DNA of 64,000 nt from Micromonospora arborensis (GCF_003205615.1 NZ_PYBV01000016.1:64619-128618); one strand, 5' to 3'. Numbered from the stretch's first letter, positions 35,363 to 43,529 are shown. The notes: a model not told the origin generated them from the letters alone. Translations and numbers: made by a program.

Positions 35363-36829
35363 GTGGCAGTGACCTCCCGACGCAGCTCGCGTCGGCTCAC
35401 CTTCACCGTGCTCGCGGCCGGTGCCGGGTTCTTCGCGATGCTCCAGTCGCTGATCACCCCGGTGCTGCCGACCATCCAGCAGGACCTGCACACCTCCCAG
35501 AACACCGTGACCTGGGTCCTGACCGCCTACCTGCTCTCCGCGTCGATCTTCACGCCGATCCTCGGGCGGGTCGGCGACATGGTGGGCAAGGAGCGGATGC
35601 TCGTCGTCTCGCTCGCCGCGCTCGCCCTCGGCTGCCTGCTGGCGGCCATCGCGCCGAACATCGGCGTCCTCATCATCGCCCGGGTCGTGCAGGGCATCGG
35701 CGGGGCGGTCTTCCCGCTGTCGTTCGGCATCATCCGCGACGAGTTCCCGGCCGCGCGGGTCTCCTCCGCCGTCGCCGCCATCTCGGCGATCGTCGCCGCC
35801 GGCGGTGGCCTCGGCATCGTGCTGGCCGGCCCGATCGTCTCGGCGTTGGACTACCGGTGGCTGTTCTGGATCCCGATGGTCGTCGTCGGGCTGACCGCCG
35901 TCGCCGCCCATCTCTTCGTCCCCGAGTCGCCGGTCCGTACCCCCGGACGCATCGACTGGCGTGCCACCCTGCTGCTCTCCGGCTGGCTGGTCGCGCTGCT
36001 GCTGCCGATCAGCCAGGGCGCGGCCTGGGGTTGGACCTCCCCCCGGGTGCTCGGCCTGCTGGCGCTCGCCGTGGTGCTCCTGGTCAGCTGGCTGATCGCC
36101 GAGGTGCGCTCGGCCAACCCGCTGATCGACATGCGGATGATGCGCCTGCCCGGTGTCTGGACGACCAACCTGGTCGCCCTGCTCTACGGCGCGTCGATGT
36201 TCTCCATGTACGCGTTCCTCCCCCAGTTCGTGCAGACCCCGACCGTCGCCGGCTACGGCTTCGGCGCCAGCATCAGCCAGGCCGGTCTGCTCATGCTGCC
36301 GATGCTCGTCGCGATGTTCGTCGCCGGCCTGGTCGCCGGTCGCCTCCAGGCCGTCTTCAGCGCCAAGGCGCAGCTCGCCACCGGTGCCGCGTTCAACGTG
36401 GCCGCCTCCGCGATGCTCGCCACCGCGCACGACACCCGGTGGGAGGTCGCCGTCGCCGGTGGCCTGGTCGGCCTCGGCATCGGTCTGGCGTTCGCGTCGA
36501 TGGCCAACCTGATCGTCGCCAGCGTGCCCGCCAGCCAGACCGGCGTGGCGACCGGCATGAACGCCAACATCCGCACCATCGGAGGCGCGATCGGCGCCGC
36601 CGTGGTCAGCGGCGTGATCACCGCGAACCCGCAGGCCAACGGCCTGCCCCGGGAGGCCGGCTTCACGACGGGGTTTCTCGTCCTCACGGCGATCGCCCTG
36701 GCCGCCGCGCTCGCGGCCCTCGCCGTCCCGTCCGCCCGGCGGGCGTCGGCCGGTCGGCGGCCGTCCACCGCGACGATCGTCGAGTCGGAGCTAGCCGGCG
36801 AGTTCGCCACCATGCCGGCGACCCGCTGA
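35363..36829 (+). CDS. MFS drug exporter, EmrB/QacA (DHA2) type
   Basis: A 488-residue proton-driven exporter with about 14 hydrophobic segments. Motifs: TPVLPTIQQDL in the first helix-loop, WVLTAYLLSASIFTPILGRVGDMVGKER (motif A and neighbours), and RVVQGIGGAVFPLSFGIIRD (motif B). It probably extrudes a hydrophobic toxic compound or a self-made product. The start is GTG with GGGAG upstream. The divergent TetR gene and three operators indicate substrate-induced expression. Confidence 0.93.
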   Translation: MAVTSRRSSRRLTFTVLAAGAGFFAMLQSLITPVLPTIQQDLHTSQNTVTWVLTAYLLSASIFTPILGRVGDMVGKERMLVVSLAALALGCLLAAIAPNIGVLIIARVVQGIGGAVFPLSFGIIRDEFPAARVSSAVAAISAIVAAGGGLGIVLAGPIVSALDYRWLFWIPMVVVGLTAVAAHLFVPESPVRTPGRIDWRATLLLSGWLVALLLPISQGAAWGWTSPRVLGLLALAVVLLVSWLIAEVRSANPLIDMRMMRLPGVWTTNLVALLYGASMFSMYAFLPQFVQTPTVAGYGFGASISQAGLLMLPMLVAMFVAGLVAGRLQAVFSAKAQLATGAAFNVAASAMLATAHDTRWEVAVAGGLVGLGIGLAFASMANLIVASVPASQTGVATGMNANIRTIGGAIGAAVVSGVITANPQANGLPREAGFTTGFLVLTAIALAAALAALAVPSARRASAGRRPSTATIVESELAGEFATMPATR

Positions 36830-36929
36830 GGTTCGTGTCCCAGCCCGGGCGGTTCGCCGCCCGGGCTGCGGCGCATTCCGGAGTACGCTGGCCGCTTCCC
36901 CGTCCGTTCCCCGCCCTCAGGATGCGCCC

Positions 36930-37916
36930 ATGTCCGAGTTGCTGACCGCCGACCGCATCGAGGAGATCGACTCCTTGGGCTCCGGAAGCCCGGACCCGGC
37001 CGCGCTGGTCGCCGAACTGGTGGGCGCCGTCGACGAGGGGCGGGTCGCCGACCCCGACGACACCGGGTACGCCCTGCTGGTCGCCGCGGACATCCTGACG
37101 CAGGCGGGCGACCTGGCCGACGCGCTCGCGCTGGCCACCCGCGCCATCGCCGAGCAGCCGGACGATGACGCCTACGCCCGATCGATGCGCGGTGGTCTGC
37201 TGCTGCGCCTGGGCCGGGAGGAAGAGGGCATGGCCGAGCTGTCGGCCCTGCGCCCGCTGCTGGAGACCGACCCCGACGCCACGTACCTCATCGACGACCT
37301 GGCGGAGGCCGGCCGCACCGAGACGGCGCTGGAGTGGCTGACCGGCGCGCTGGACGCGATCCTGGAACGGAGCCGGACCCAGCAGCACGAGTCCGAAGAC
37401 GCGCAGGACGAGGCCGCCGCCATGATCTACGGCCTGGCCCAGGTGCGGCACGACCTCCGCGAGGAGATGGGCCTGCCGCACGACGAGTACGACAACCTCG
37501 CCGACCGGCTCCGCGCCGCGAGCAACCACGCGCTCGACGCGCTGGACGACGGCCCGGCGACACTGCTGTTCTGGCCGCAGGCGGAGTTCAACGCGCTGAT
37601 GATGCGCTGGCCCGCCCTGAGTGGCAGCTACCCCACCGCCTGGGACGAGCACCGCGCCCAGATCGAACTCGCCCTCGTCGAGGCGTCCGGGGTGGGCGGC
37701 GCCGACCTGGGTGTGGTCGTCGGCTCCGTCGCCGGGCTGGCGGCCTTCGCCGAGCAGGAGGACCTCGACCCCACCGACGAGGAGACCCAGGACGAGTACG
37801 CCGACTCGCTCACCGGGGCCGACCTCAGGTCCTGGCCGCCCGGCCGCAACGACGCCTGCTGGTGCGGATCGGGTGCCAAGTACAAGAAGTGCTGCCTGCC
37901 GCGCTCGCGCGGCTGA
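36930..37916 (+). CDS. TPR-like protein with a C-terminal SEC-C zinc motif
   Basis: A 328-residue acidic cytoplasmic protein. The first 130 residues have TPR-like helical pairs (DLADALALATRAIAEQPDDDAY). The end carries the SEC-C motif GRNDACWCGSGAKYKKCC, which binds zinc in SecA and many unrelated proteins as a partner-binding tag. The middle is not recognised. The stop codon lies inside the first unit of a short repeat array that continues downstream. Confidence 0.88.
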   Translation: MSELLTADRIEEIDSLGSGSPDPAALVAELVGAVDEGRVADPDDTGYALLVAADILTQAGDLADALALATRAIAEQPDDDAYARSMRGGLLLRLGREEEGMAELSALRPLLETDPDATYLIDDLAEAGRTETALEWLTGALDAILERSRTQQHESEDAQDEAAAMIYGLAQVRHDLREEMGLPHDEYDNLADRLRAASNHALDALDDGPATLLFWPQAEFNALMMRWPALSGSYPTAWDEHRAQIELALVEASGVGGADLGVVVGSVAGLAAFAEQEDLDPTDEETQDEYADSLTGADLRSWPPGRNDACWCGSGAKYKKCCLPRSRG

Positions 37917-37999
37917 CGTTCTCTGGCGCGGCTGACGGTTTCGCTGGCGCGCTCGCGCGGCTGACGGTTTCGCTGGCGCGCTCGCGCGGCTGACGGTCT
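37896..37999. repeat. 29-bp direct repeats covering the SEC-C gene stop
   Basis: Two nearly identical 29-base units (37942-37970 and 37971-37999; core GCGCTCGCGCGGCTGACGG) follow two degenerate copies. The first of these includes the last codons and the stop of the SEC-C gene. The repeat therefore has grown out of the gene's own 3' end. Confidence 0.8.
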
Positions 38000-38044
38000 C
38001 GGTCTGGAGGCTTTCGCGTTCGGGTCGTCCTCGCGGGCGCTCCC

Positions 38045-38311
38045 TCAGGACGCTTCGCGCACCCGCACGTCGGCCAGCCACACGTCGGCCAGGTCGCTGA
38101 GCGCGACGCCGAGGACCGCACTGAGGCAGACCACCGTGCCGAACGCGGGTGCCGGGAGCCGACCCACCTCGATCTTGCGTAGCGTCTCGGGCGAGATGCC
38201 GGCCGCCAGGGCCACCTCGACGGGGCTGCGGTCACCTCGCGCGACCCGAAGCGCCGCCCCGAGACGTTGCCCCGCTGCGATCTGCGCGGGTGTGAGCGGT
38301 GGGCGAACCAT
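38045..38311 (-). CDS. XRE-family transcriptional regulator
   Basis: An 88-residue single-domain HTH protein: QRLGAALRVARGDRSPVEVALAAGISPETLRKIEVGRLPAP, the lambda-repressor-like fold, with a short helical tail. There is no effector domain. It is divergent from the methionine aminopeptidase gene, with 104 bases between the starts and a palindrome in the promoter, so it probably controls that gene and itself. Confidence 0.88.
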   Translation of the reverse strand: MVRPPLTPAQIAAGQRLGAALRVARGDRSPVEVALAAGISPETLRKIEVGRLPAPAFGTVVCLSAVLGVALSDLADVWLADVRVREAS

Positions 38312-38376
38312 GTGAGCAGGATAGATCCGCCGGTGCGGACCGGCAACGCCATCGCGGCGGACGCGCCGACCAGCGT

Positions 38377-38390
38377 GGTATAACTATACC
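38377..38390 (+). promoter_or_regulatory. Palindromic operator at the methionine aminopeptidase promoter
   Basis: GGTATA-ac-TATACC is a perfect inverted repeat 25 bases upstream of the aminopeptidase GTG. It contains TATAAC, which could serve as the -10 element, so a bound XRE regulator would block the promoter. The A/T-rich sequence stands out from its GC-rich surroundings. Confidence 0.6.
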
Positions 38391-38415
38391 GGCAACGGAA
38401 TGGGAGGGGTGGATC

Positions 38416-39204
38416 GTGATCGAGCTCAAGTCCCCCAAGGAGATTCGACAGATGGCCGTGACCGGCCAGTTCGTCGGCGAGCTGCTGGCGGAGCTGCGGG
38501 CGGTCGCCGCCGTCGGGGTCAACCTGATGGACCTCGAGCACCACGCCCGCCGCCGGATCAAGGAACGTGGCGCCGAGTCCTGCTACTGGGACTACTCGCC
38601 GTCGTTCGGCCGCGGCCCGTTCCGCAACGTGCTGTGCCTCTCGGTCAACGACGCCGTGCTGCACGGCCTGCCGCACGACTATTCGCTGCGCGACGGTGAC
38701 CTGCTGAGCATCGACATGGCGGTCGGGATCGACGGCTGGGTCGCCGACTCCGCACTGTCCGTCATCGTCGGCACGCCCGCCGCGGAGGACCTGAAGCTGA
38801 TCGAGGCCACCGAGGTAGCGCTGGAGGCCGGGATCGACGTCGCACTGCCGGGCAATCACCTCGGCGACATCTCCGCCGCCATCGGCGAGGTCGCCCGCCG
38901 CTACGGCTACCGGGTCAACAACGAGTTCGGCGGGCACGGCATCGGCCGCACCATGCACGAGGCCCCACACGTGGCCAACGACGGCCGCTCCGGCCGGGGC
39001 CTGAAGCTCAATCCCGGCCTGACGATCGCGATCGAGCCGTGGTTCTGCCGCAGCACCGACAAGATCAAGTTCGACAAGGACGGGTGGACGATCCGGTCCG
39101 CGGACGGCTCACGTACCGCCCACTCCGAACACACCGTCGCGATCACCGAGGCCGGCCCCCAGGTGCTGACCCCCCGCCCCGGGAACGCCGCACCACTCGC
39201 TTGA
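38416..39204 (+). CDS. map: Type I methionine aminopeptidase
   Basis: A 262-residue metalloprotease removing N-terminal Met from new proteins. All five metal ligands are seen: Asp in LLSIDMAVGID, Asp in WVADSALSV, His in GGHGIGRTMHEAPHV, Glu in IAIEPWF and Glu in HSEHTVAIT. The GTG start follows GGAGGGG. It is not in the ribosomal-protein/secY operon where the housekeeping copy usually lies, and it faces its own XRE regulator. It is therefore probably a second, regulated copy rather than the main enzyme. Confidence 0.95.
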   Translation: MIELKSPKEIRQMAVTGQFVGELLAELRAVAAVGVNLMDLEHHARRRIKERGAESCYWDYSPSFGRGPFRNVLCLSVNDAVLHGLPHDYSLRDGDLLSIDMAVGIDGWVADSALSVIVGTPAAEDLKLIEATEVALEAGIDVALPGNHLGDISAAIGEVARRYGYRVNNEFGGHGIGRTMHEAPHVANDGRSGRGLKLNPGLTIAIEPWFCRSTDKIKFDKDGWTIRSADGSRTAHSEHTVAITEAGPQVLTPRPGNAAPLA

Positions 39205-39214
39205 TCAACTTAAT

Positions 39215-39264
39215 ATCGCCGATGTGGCGGTGTCCTTCCAGGCGGATACCCCAACATCGCCGAT
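39215..39264. repeat. Degenerate copy of a palindromic element
   Basis: The arms 39215-39235 and 39244-39264 pair over 21 bases with about four mismatches, around an 8-base loop. The right arm and the following GAGTGGATC match the perfect palindrome at 44025-44075, so this is a decayed copy of the same element in the same orientation. Confidence 0.7.
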
Positions 39265-39280
39265 CCTGAGTGGATCGAGC

Positions 39281-39477
39281 TGTCTAAACCTCAACGCTGA
39301 GGTCCAGGTCGGCGCGGAGCGGTTCGCCGACCGGCCCCAGACGGCCACGGCCGAGGAGCGGCTTCGGCTGTGGCCCGTCGTGACGAAGGTCTTCCCGACG
39401 TACGCCCGCCATCAAAGGGCACCGACCGCGAGATCCCGATCGTCGTCATCGAACGTGCACCGTGGCGGGCACCCTAG
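39281..39477 (+). pseudogene. 3' remnant of a deazaflavin (F420)-dependent nitroreductase-like gene
   Basis: LNLNAEVQVGAERF followed by TATAEERLRLWPVVTKVFPTYARHQ matches the C-terminal half of Ddn-type F420-dependent reductases. A frameshift near 39412-39417 is needed to continue into GTDREIPIVVIERAPW and a TAG stop, which completes the family pattern. The N-terminal half is absent; the palindromic element sits where it should begin. The gene is truncated and frameshifted, hence dead. Confidence 0.75.
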
Positions 39478-39878
39478 GCAGGAAAGCGGATAACCGGAAG
39501 GTCACCGCCATCGCCGTACGCCTTACCCTCGCTGGTCAGCACCGAGGCATCGTGCTCCAGGACAGCCATCACGGCAGCGGCAAGGTCAACCCGACCGGTA
39601 ACCACGCGCCAGTACGCCAACTCCTGCCAGTCCTCGCCCCAGGTCGGCAGCACCGCGCAGGCAGGACGTTCGAGCAGTCGGTGCAGCACCGCTCGGTCGC
39701 CCGGATCGTCCACCACCGCCAGCACCTCGGCCGCGACTACCGCCGGCACACCGAACCGGACACCGTCCTGGGCAACCTCGTGGATGGGCTCGGCGACGTC
39801 CATGGATCCAGCCACGTAGGCGAGCAGCGCGGACCGGTCCAGGATCAGCCGGACCGACGGCGCCTCGGGAACCGTCAT
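39474..39878 (-). CDS. PIN-domain toxin (VapC-like)
   Basis: A 134-residue putative ribonuclease. The PIN acidic residues are visible: Asp in LILDRSALLAY, Glu in VVAAEVLAVV and a late acidic site around AVLEHDASVLTSEGKAY. It starts on an ATGA overlap with the antitoxin gene. Its stop shares bases with the stop of the F420-reductase remnant on the other strand (CTAG), so the cassette's end lies exactly at that pseudogene's end. Substrate RNA is unknown. Confidence 0.78.
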   Translation of the reverse strand: MTVPEAPSVRLILDRSALLAYVAGSMDVAEPIHEVAQDGVRFGVPAVVAAEVLAVVDDPGDRAVLHRLLERPACAVLPTWGEDWQELAYWRVVTGRVDLAAAVMAVLEHDASVLTSEGKAYGDGGDLPVIRFPA

Positions 39879-40186
39879 GCTGCCGGAGCCTGGCTGCCGG
39901 AGCCGTCGAGCATCTCCGCTGCCGCACGGCGGGAACGGTCACGCAACGCGGCGCGTCGACCAGGCGACCACTCCTGCTCAACCTGAGCGCGTCGTGCCCT
40001 GGCGCGGGCCTGCCCCTCCGCCGACACGGTCATGCCCCGGCGCGCCAACTCGGCGTCGAGATCCTCGGCGCGCATGCGTGCCCGGATCGTGTCGACAACA
40101 TACGCGCTGGCGTTGGGCTCACGCTCCAAGCGCTCGGCCACGTCCTGCGGAAGCGAGAACGACTTCTTGCTCACCGATCCGGTCAT
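39875..40186 (-). CDS. Antitoxin partner of the PIN toxin
   Basis: A 103-residue basic/acidic helical protein. The N-terminus KKSFSLPQDVAERLEREPNASAYVVDTIRARM has the strand-helix-helix look of a ribbon-helix-helix DNA-binding dimer. The C-terminal half, rich in Arg, Ala and Glu, would wrap the toxin. The ATG of MTGSVSKK is chosen; an upstream GTG adds eight residues. Its stop overlaps the toxin start by 4 bases, the usual antitoxin-first, coupled order, and the complex should repress its own promoter. Confidence 0.75.
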   Translation of the reverse strand: MTGSVSKKSFSLPQDVAERLEREPNASAYVVDTIRARMRAEDLDAELARRGMTVSAEGQARARARRAQVEQEWSPGRRAALRDRSRRAAAEMLDGSGSQAPAA

Positions 40187-40353
40187 ACCAGGCAGCCTAT
40201 CGAATCGCACCGCCGATCCACCGCGACACGCGGGGTCACTTCAATTCCAACGCCCACAAACCCGAAGTTGGCGGACTTCTCTGCCAGACGTGGGGCCCGC
40301 GTGAGCGGGCCGTTCGTGCCTCCGCGCTCATCCCTGCCGCGCAGTTGCGCAGC

Positions 40354-40836
40354 TCAACGGACGAGCGGATCGCCCAAGTCCGACGGGCTGGCGAGGTCTG
40401 CCGCAACTGCTGAAATTCGCTGCGTAATCGCCCGCACGGTGTCCGCTGCGAACCGCTCCGGGTCGGTCAGCACGTTGACGGCCACTCCAGGCGCGGCCAG
40501 CCAGAACGCCTCGGCGGCACCAATAAGGCCGGGGTCCTCGCCGTGCTGGAAGTCGGTAAGTGCCCAGTCAACGTCATCGCGCTCGTGATATTCCGCCAGG
40601 AAGTCGCGAAGCTCGGCGAGGGTGCCCAGCCGATCGCCCCGGAGCACGTGCACCCGCAGGTCGACTCGGTAGCCGTCGTCGACCTGACGCTCCCAGACGC
40701 GCGTGGCGAAAGTGACGTCCTCCCACTCGGACGCGAAGTCTGAAACCAGCTCACCGACGTCCGGCGGCAGATAGCCGATGCGGAAGCCGTCCAGCTCACC
40801 ACCGCTCCGAGTTGCCCGATCAGGTAAGCCCGTCAC
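40354..40836 (-). CDS. Unknown protein, third gene of an overlapping trio
   Basis: A 160-residue soluble protein that I do not recognise. It has alternating strands and helices (GYRVDLRVHVLRGDRLGTL, VDWALTDFQHGEDPGLIGAAEAFWLAAPGVAVNVL) and many acidic residues. There is no signal peptide or membrane segment. The GTG start overlaps the preceding gene's stop (GTGA), so it is co-translated with the two membrane-associated genes upstream. Confidence 0.65.
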   Translation of the reverse strand: MTGLPDRATRSGGELDGFRIGYLPPDVGELVSDFASEWEDVTFATRVWERQVDDGYRVDLRVHVLRGDRLGTLAELRDFLAEYHERDDVDWALTDFQHGEDPGLIGAAEAFWLAAPGVAVNVLTDPERFAADTVRAITQRISAVAADLASPSDLGDPLVR

Positions 40837-41279
40837 CCCGCAGCCTCAATCGCCGCCTCCACCTTGTCCAGGTAGTTGAACCACCACTGGCCCTCGCTCT
40901 TCGGGCGAGACGACAGCAGGCTTGCGGCCACGACGAAGGCTAGGACAACTGCGCTGCCGACGGGCAGCACACCCGACAACGGGCGGCCATTCAGGATCGC
41001 GCTGAGGAAGGTCTCGACCTCCGGAGCGGTTGTAGTGCTCCACGTCTCGGCCTCGGCGACCTCTGTGGCCAATTCTCGGATCTGCTCAGGAGACGGCTTG
41101 CCACCGCAGATGTCCGCACTGACGAAGGCCGAGATCGCAACGAGCAACTCCACGGCAGGCTGCCGCAATGATTCGTCGGAGAACGCCTTGACCGCCTCAT
41201 CGAATTCAACTGGCTGCCGCTTAACGGCCCAATGCAACGCGTCACGTACGAGTTGCTCGACGCGATCATCGATCTTCAA
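40833..41279 (-). CDS. Unknown protein, second gene of an overlapping trio
   Basis: A 148-residue helical protein that I do not recognise. Residues 1-95 are soluble helices (VEQLVRDALHWAVKRQPVEF). A hydrophobic segment follows (VLPVGSAVVLAFVVAASLL), then a short polar end with WWFNYLDKVEAAIEAA. The start is TTG, supported by GGAGG five bases upstream, and it lies inside the previous gene, overlapping it by 14 bases. Confidence 0.65.
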   Translation of the reverse strand: MKIDDRVEQLVRDALHWAVKRQPVEFDEAVKAFSDESLRQPAVELLVAISAFVSADICGGKPSPEQIRELATEVAEAETWSTTTAPEVETFLSAILNGRPLSGVLPVGSAVVLAFVVAASLLSSRPKSEGQWWFNYLDKVEAAIEAAG

Positions 41280-41541
41280 CGGAACCTCCGCTTTCTTGCG
41301 ATCTCGCTTTGTACGCCTTGAGAGATCCCCAGGTTGCCACGGCCCCGAGCACGACGCCTGCTACCGCCTTCGGTAAGGCTGGTAAGAACTCTGCAACAGT
41401 CGCCCACGCTGTTGCTGCAGCTGACCCGCCAACAGCGATCCCCTCCGGGCTGATGCGGCGTCGGGAGGGCAGCGGTGCCTCGCGGTCCTCCCGCCTTCGT
41501 GCCTCACGTCGCTCTTCACGGTTAGGCAGGACCGACTCCAT
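41266..41541 (-). CDS. Small membrane protein, first gene of an overlapping trio
   Basis: A 91-residue protein. The Arg/Glu-rich cytoplasmic N-terminus (NREERREARRREDREAPLPSRRR) is followed by two hydrophobic segments (GIAVGGSAAATAWATVAEFL and AVAGVVLGAVATWGSLKAY). Two short helices with a charged leader resemble a small holin-like or scaffold protein, but no family is assigned. It is probably the operon's first gene; the ribosome-binding site is weak. Confidence 0.55.
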   Translation of the reverse strand: MESVLPNREERREARRREDREAPLPSRRRISPEGIAVGGSAAATAWATVAEFLPALPKAVAGVVLGAVATWGSLKAYKARSQESGGSVEDR

Positions 41542-41615
41542 CAGCGGGACTGCCGACCTCAGGGTGATGTCGACAGTCGAGGGTGGTTGGTGGGTTGCGC
41601 TACCACCACCCGTGG

Positions 41616-41879
41616 TCAGTTTCCCAGCGCTCGCACCTTGGCAATCGTCTCCTGCACGTGCTGCTTGGCCGGGTCGCCACCCTGGGACGCCTGAGCGAGG
41701 GCCTGACGATAGGCGTCGATCATGCCAACCAGAGCGCCAGCGGCCACACCCTCCAGAGCCCCGGCGACGAGTGCCCGCGCCTCGGCTGCGTCCTGCGCTG
41801 CCGCTGCGGTCTTAGCCTTCGCCTCGTCTAGCTTCTGCGACGCCGCCGCCAACCTTGCGATGATCTGTGCTGCGCTCAC
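41616..41879 (-). CDS. DUF6244-type small helical protein
   Basis: An 87-residue, Ala/Gln-rich helical protein: VSAAQIIARLAAASQKLDEA, an Ala/Asp/Glu coiled coil, then GALVGMIDAYRQALAQAS and QHVQETIAKVRALGN. The pattern matches what I recall of DUF6244, a small-protein family frequent in Micromonosporaceae. Its size and helix pairing recall WXG100-like proteins, but there is no WXG motif. The GTG start has GGGGGAGGG seven bases upstream. Function is unknown. Confidence 0.75.
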   Translation of the reverse strand: MSAAQIIARLAAASQKLDEAKAKTAAAAQDAAEARALVAGALEGVAAGALVGMIDAYRQALAQASQGGDPAKQHVQETIAKVRALGN

Positions 41880-42146
41880 GCGCACCCTCCCCCTGGTCGA
41901 CCATCGCCTCCACCACCGCACCGGCGGAGACCACATGGGAGCGTACGAGATCCGTGCACGGAGCGCGACCACCTGCTCGCTAACCCCTCACCTTGCAGGC
42001 AGTGAATGCCTGACTAGCGACATTGACGGGACTTGTTCGTGAGCCGCCGTGGACGGGGAAGCCCAGTCGTGAACGGTTTCCGTTACGAGCTAACGGAAAT
42101 CGTCCAAGATCGGAAGCCGCACCCCGAGATCGGGGTCGTCAAGCGC

Positions 42147-42365
42147 TTAGCGCTCAGCGACAAACACGCCGACACCGCCAACACCCTCGACCAGGCCCTC
42201 GATCTTGAGCGCGTTGATGGCCTGACGAACAACGATGGCAGAGACGTCGTGCTGACGGCACAGCTCGGAGGTCGAGGGCAGCTTGTCGCCCGGCGCGAGT
42301 TCGCCGGACTTGATCCGAGCGCGGATGCCATCGGCGATCAGCGCCCACTTGGCCTTGGCGGGCAT
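42147..42365 (-). CDS. Stand-alone GntR-type winged-HTH regulator
   Basis: A 72-residue DNA-binding protein: WALIADGIRARIKSGELAPG, then DKLPSTSELCRQHDVSAIVV and RQAINALKIEGLVE. This is the whole GntR winged HTH with no effector domain, the short type common on actinomycete integrative elements and plasmids. I chose the ATG of MPAKAKW, with GGGAG seven bases upstream; an ATG nine codons earlier is possible. It is divergent from the unknown genes to the right. Confidence 0.82.
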   Translation of the reverse strand: MPAKAKWALIADGIRARIKSGELAPGDKLPSTSELCRQHDVSAIVVRQAINALKIEGLVEGVGGVGVFVAER

Positions 42366-42639
42366 AGGTGTCTCCCAGGTCTGCCCTGCCATTTGATCAC
42401 GAGGAACTTTGTATAGCAAGTAATGTGCAGACAGTGCTTGCGCCGTACATGACCTGTTATATAAGCTTCCCTGTGACTGGCTCCCAGGTCTGCAAACCCG
42501 GAGCTGGTCTCTTCCCACCGCGCAGTGAGCGCCCGGTCGGTCGGTCCCCCCGTCCGGCCGGGCGTGCCGGGGCGTGCCCGCACGCCACCCCGGCCCACAA
42601 GCCGTGACCAGCAAGGAGACCAACTCACCGGGAGCCCCG
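42366..42639. promoter_or_regulatory. A/T-richer divergent promoter region
   Basis: These 274 bases between the GntR-type gene and the next plus-strand gene hold no credible ORF. The left half is clearly A/T-richer than the surroundings (GTATAGCAAG ... TTATATAAGC). It includes an inverted repeat GCAAG/CTTGC spanning about 42416-42441, a plausible operator for the GntR-type protein. Confidence 0.45.
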
Positions 42640-42882
42640 ATGCCCAATCGACCCGACGATCAGCCCAACGACCCCGAACCCGCCGCCCGGAAGACACTCG
42701 GCAAACCCGAGCAGCTCCCCCACCTCGTGTCCGATCAGGACGTCGAGGATGCCGACGACATGCTCTTCGCCCACCCGCCCCGTGTCGTACGCCGCTGGGT
42801 CTGCGGCTGCGGCGCGGACTATCCCTGCACGGACGTGCTCTTCGCCCGCCTGGTCAAAGCCACCGCCGAGGCGGGCGAATGA
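42640..42882 (+). CDS. Small unknown protein with a Cys cluster
   Basis: An 80-residue acidic protein with the C-terminal segment RRWVCGCGADYPCTDVLF, in which CxCx5C could bind a metal. The first half is Pro/Asp-rich and likely disordered. The ATG of MPNRPDD has GGGAG upstream. Its stop overlaps the next gene's start (ATGA). Not recognised. Confidence 0.65.
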   Translation: MPNRPDDQPNDPEPAARKTLGKPEQLPHLVSDQDVEDADDMLFAHPPRVVRRWVCGCGADYPCTDVLFARLVKATAEAGE

Positions 42883-43529
42883 GCCATGACACCGTGGACG
42901 ACCTGCGTAACGCCTGGCTGGCGACGATCGCCGCCGCCGATCGGGCGGGCGCGTACCTGCACGGGGCGGGGCCGCCCGGCCGGCGGCTGCCTTGGCAGGA
43001 CGCGGTCACGGAGTGTTGGCGGGCGCTGAGCCTCGTCTACGCCGGCCTGGCAGCCGATCGGCGAGCACCGACGGGCTCTGCCGGGGACCTGCTCGCCGGC
43101 CTGCGAGCGGCTCGGGTCGACGCGGATCGCGCCGCCGCACTGGCCGCCCGTGTCCGTTGGCGGTTGGGTGCGACCGAGGACCGGCTACGGCGTACCCGAA
43201 TCGTGGCGGACGCGGTCGCGGCCCGGCGCTTCGCGGCGGCCATCACGCGGTTGGACCTGGTCGGTGCCCGGCTCGCGGTCGGCGGCTGCCGCATCGACCG
43301 TTCCGTGGCCGCGCTCACGGGCAAACCCGCGGCACTGACCGGCGAACCAGCGACACTGACCGGCGAACCGGCAGCACCGCCCCACCGACCCACCAGCGCC
43401 AGCCACGAGGACGCCGACAGTCGAGGCACCGACGAGATCGCACGTGGCTGCCACCTGGCGAGCATGCTGGTGACCAGGCGACGCCGACAAAGGAGACGAC
43501 TGACCATGCTCAGGGAGCGACGGTGGTGA
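42879..43529 (+). CDS. Unknown helical protein
   Basis: A 216-residue, Ala/Arg-rich helical protein that I do not recognise. The N-terminal 135 residues form regular helices (NAWLATIAAADRAGAYLH; RALSLVYAGLAADRR). Then come three near-copies of ALTGKPA/TLTGEPA, a low-complexity region, and a basic end. It overlaps its neighbours at both ends (ATGA before, GTGA after), which implies one translationally coupled operon of three. Confidence 0.6.
   Translation: MSHDTVDDLRNAWLATIAAADRAGAYLHGAGPPGRRLPWQDAVTECWRALSLVYAGLAADRRAPTGSAGDLLAGLRAARVDADRAAALAARVRWRLGATEDRLRRTRIVADAVAARRFAAAITRLDLVGARLAVGGCRIDRSVAALTGKPAALTGEPATLTGEPAAPPHRPTSASHEDADSRGTDEIARGCHLASMLVTRRRRQRRRLTMLRERRW

Noticed and set aside
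37942..37999. Possible CRISPR or attachment-site repeats
   Set aside because: The 29-base units are directly contiguous, have no spacers, and derive from the end of the SEC-C gene.
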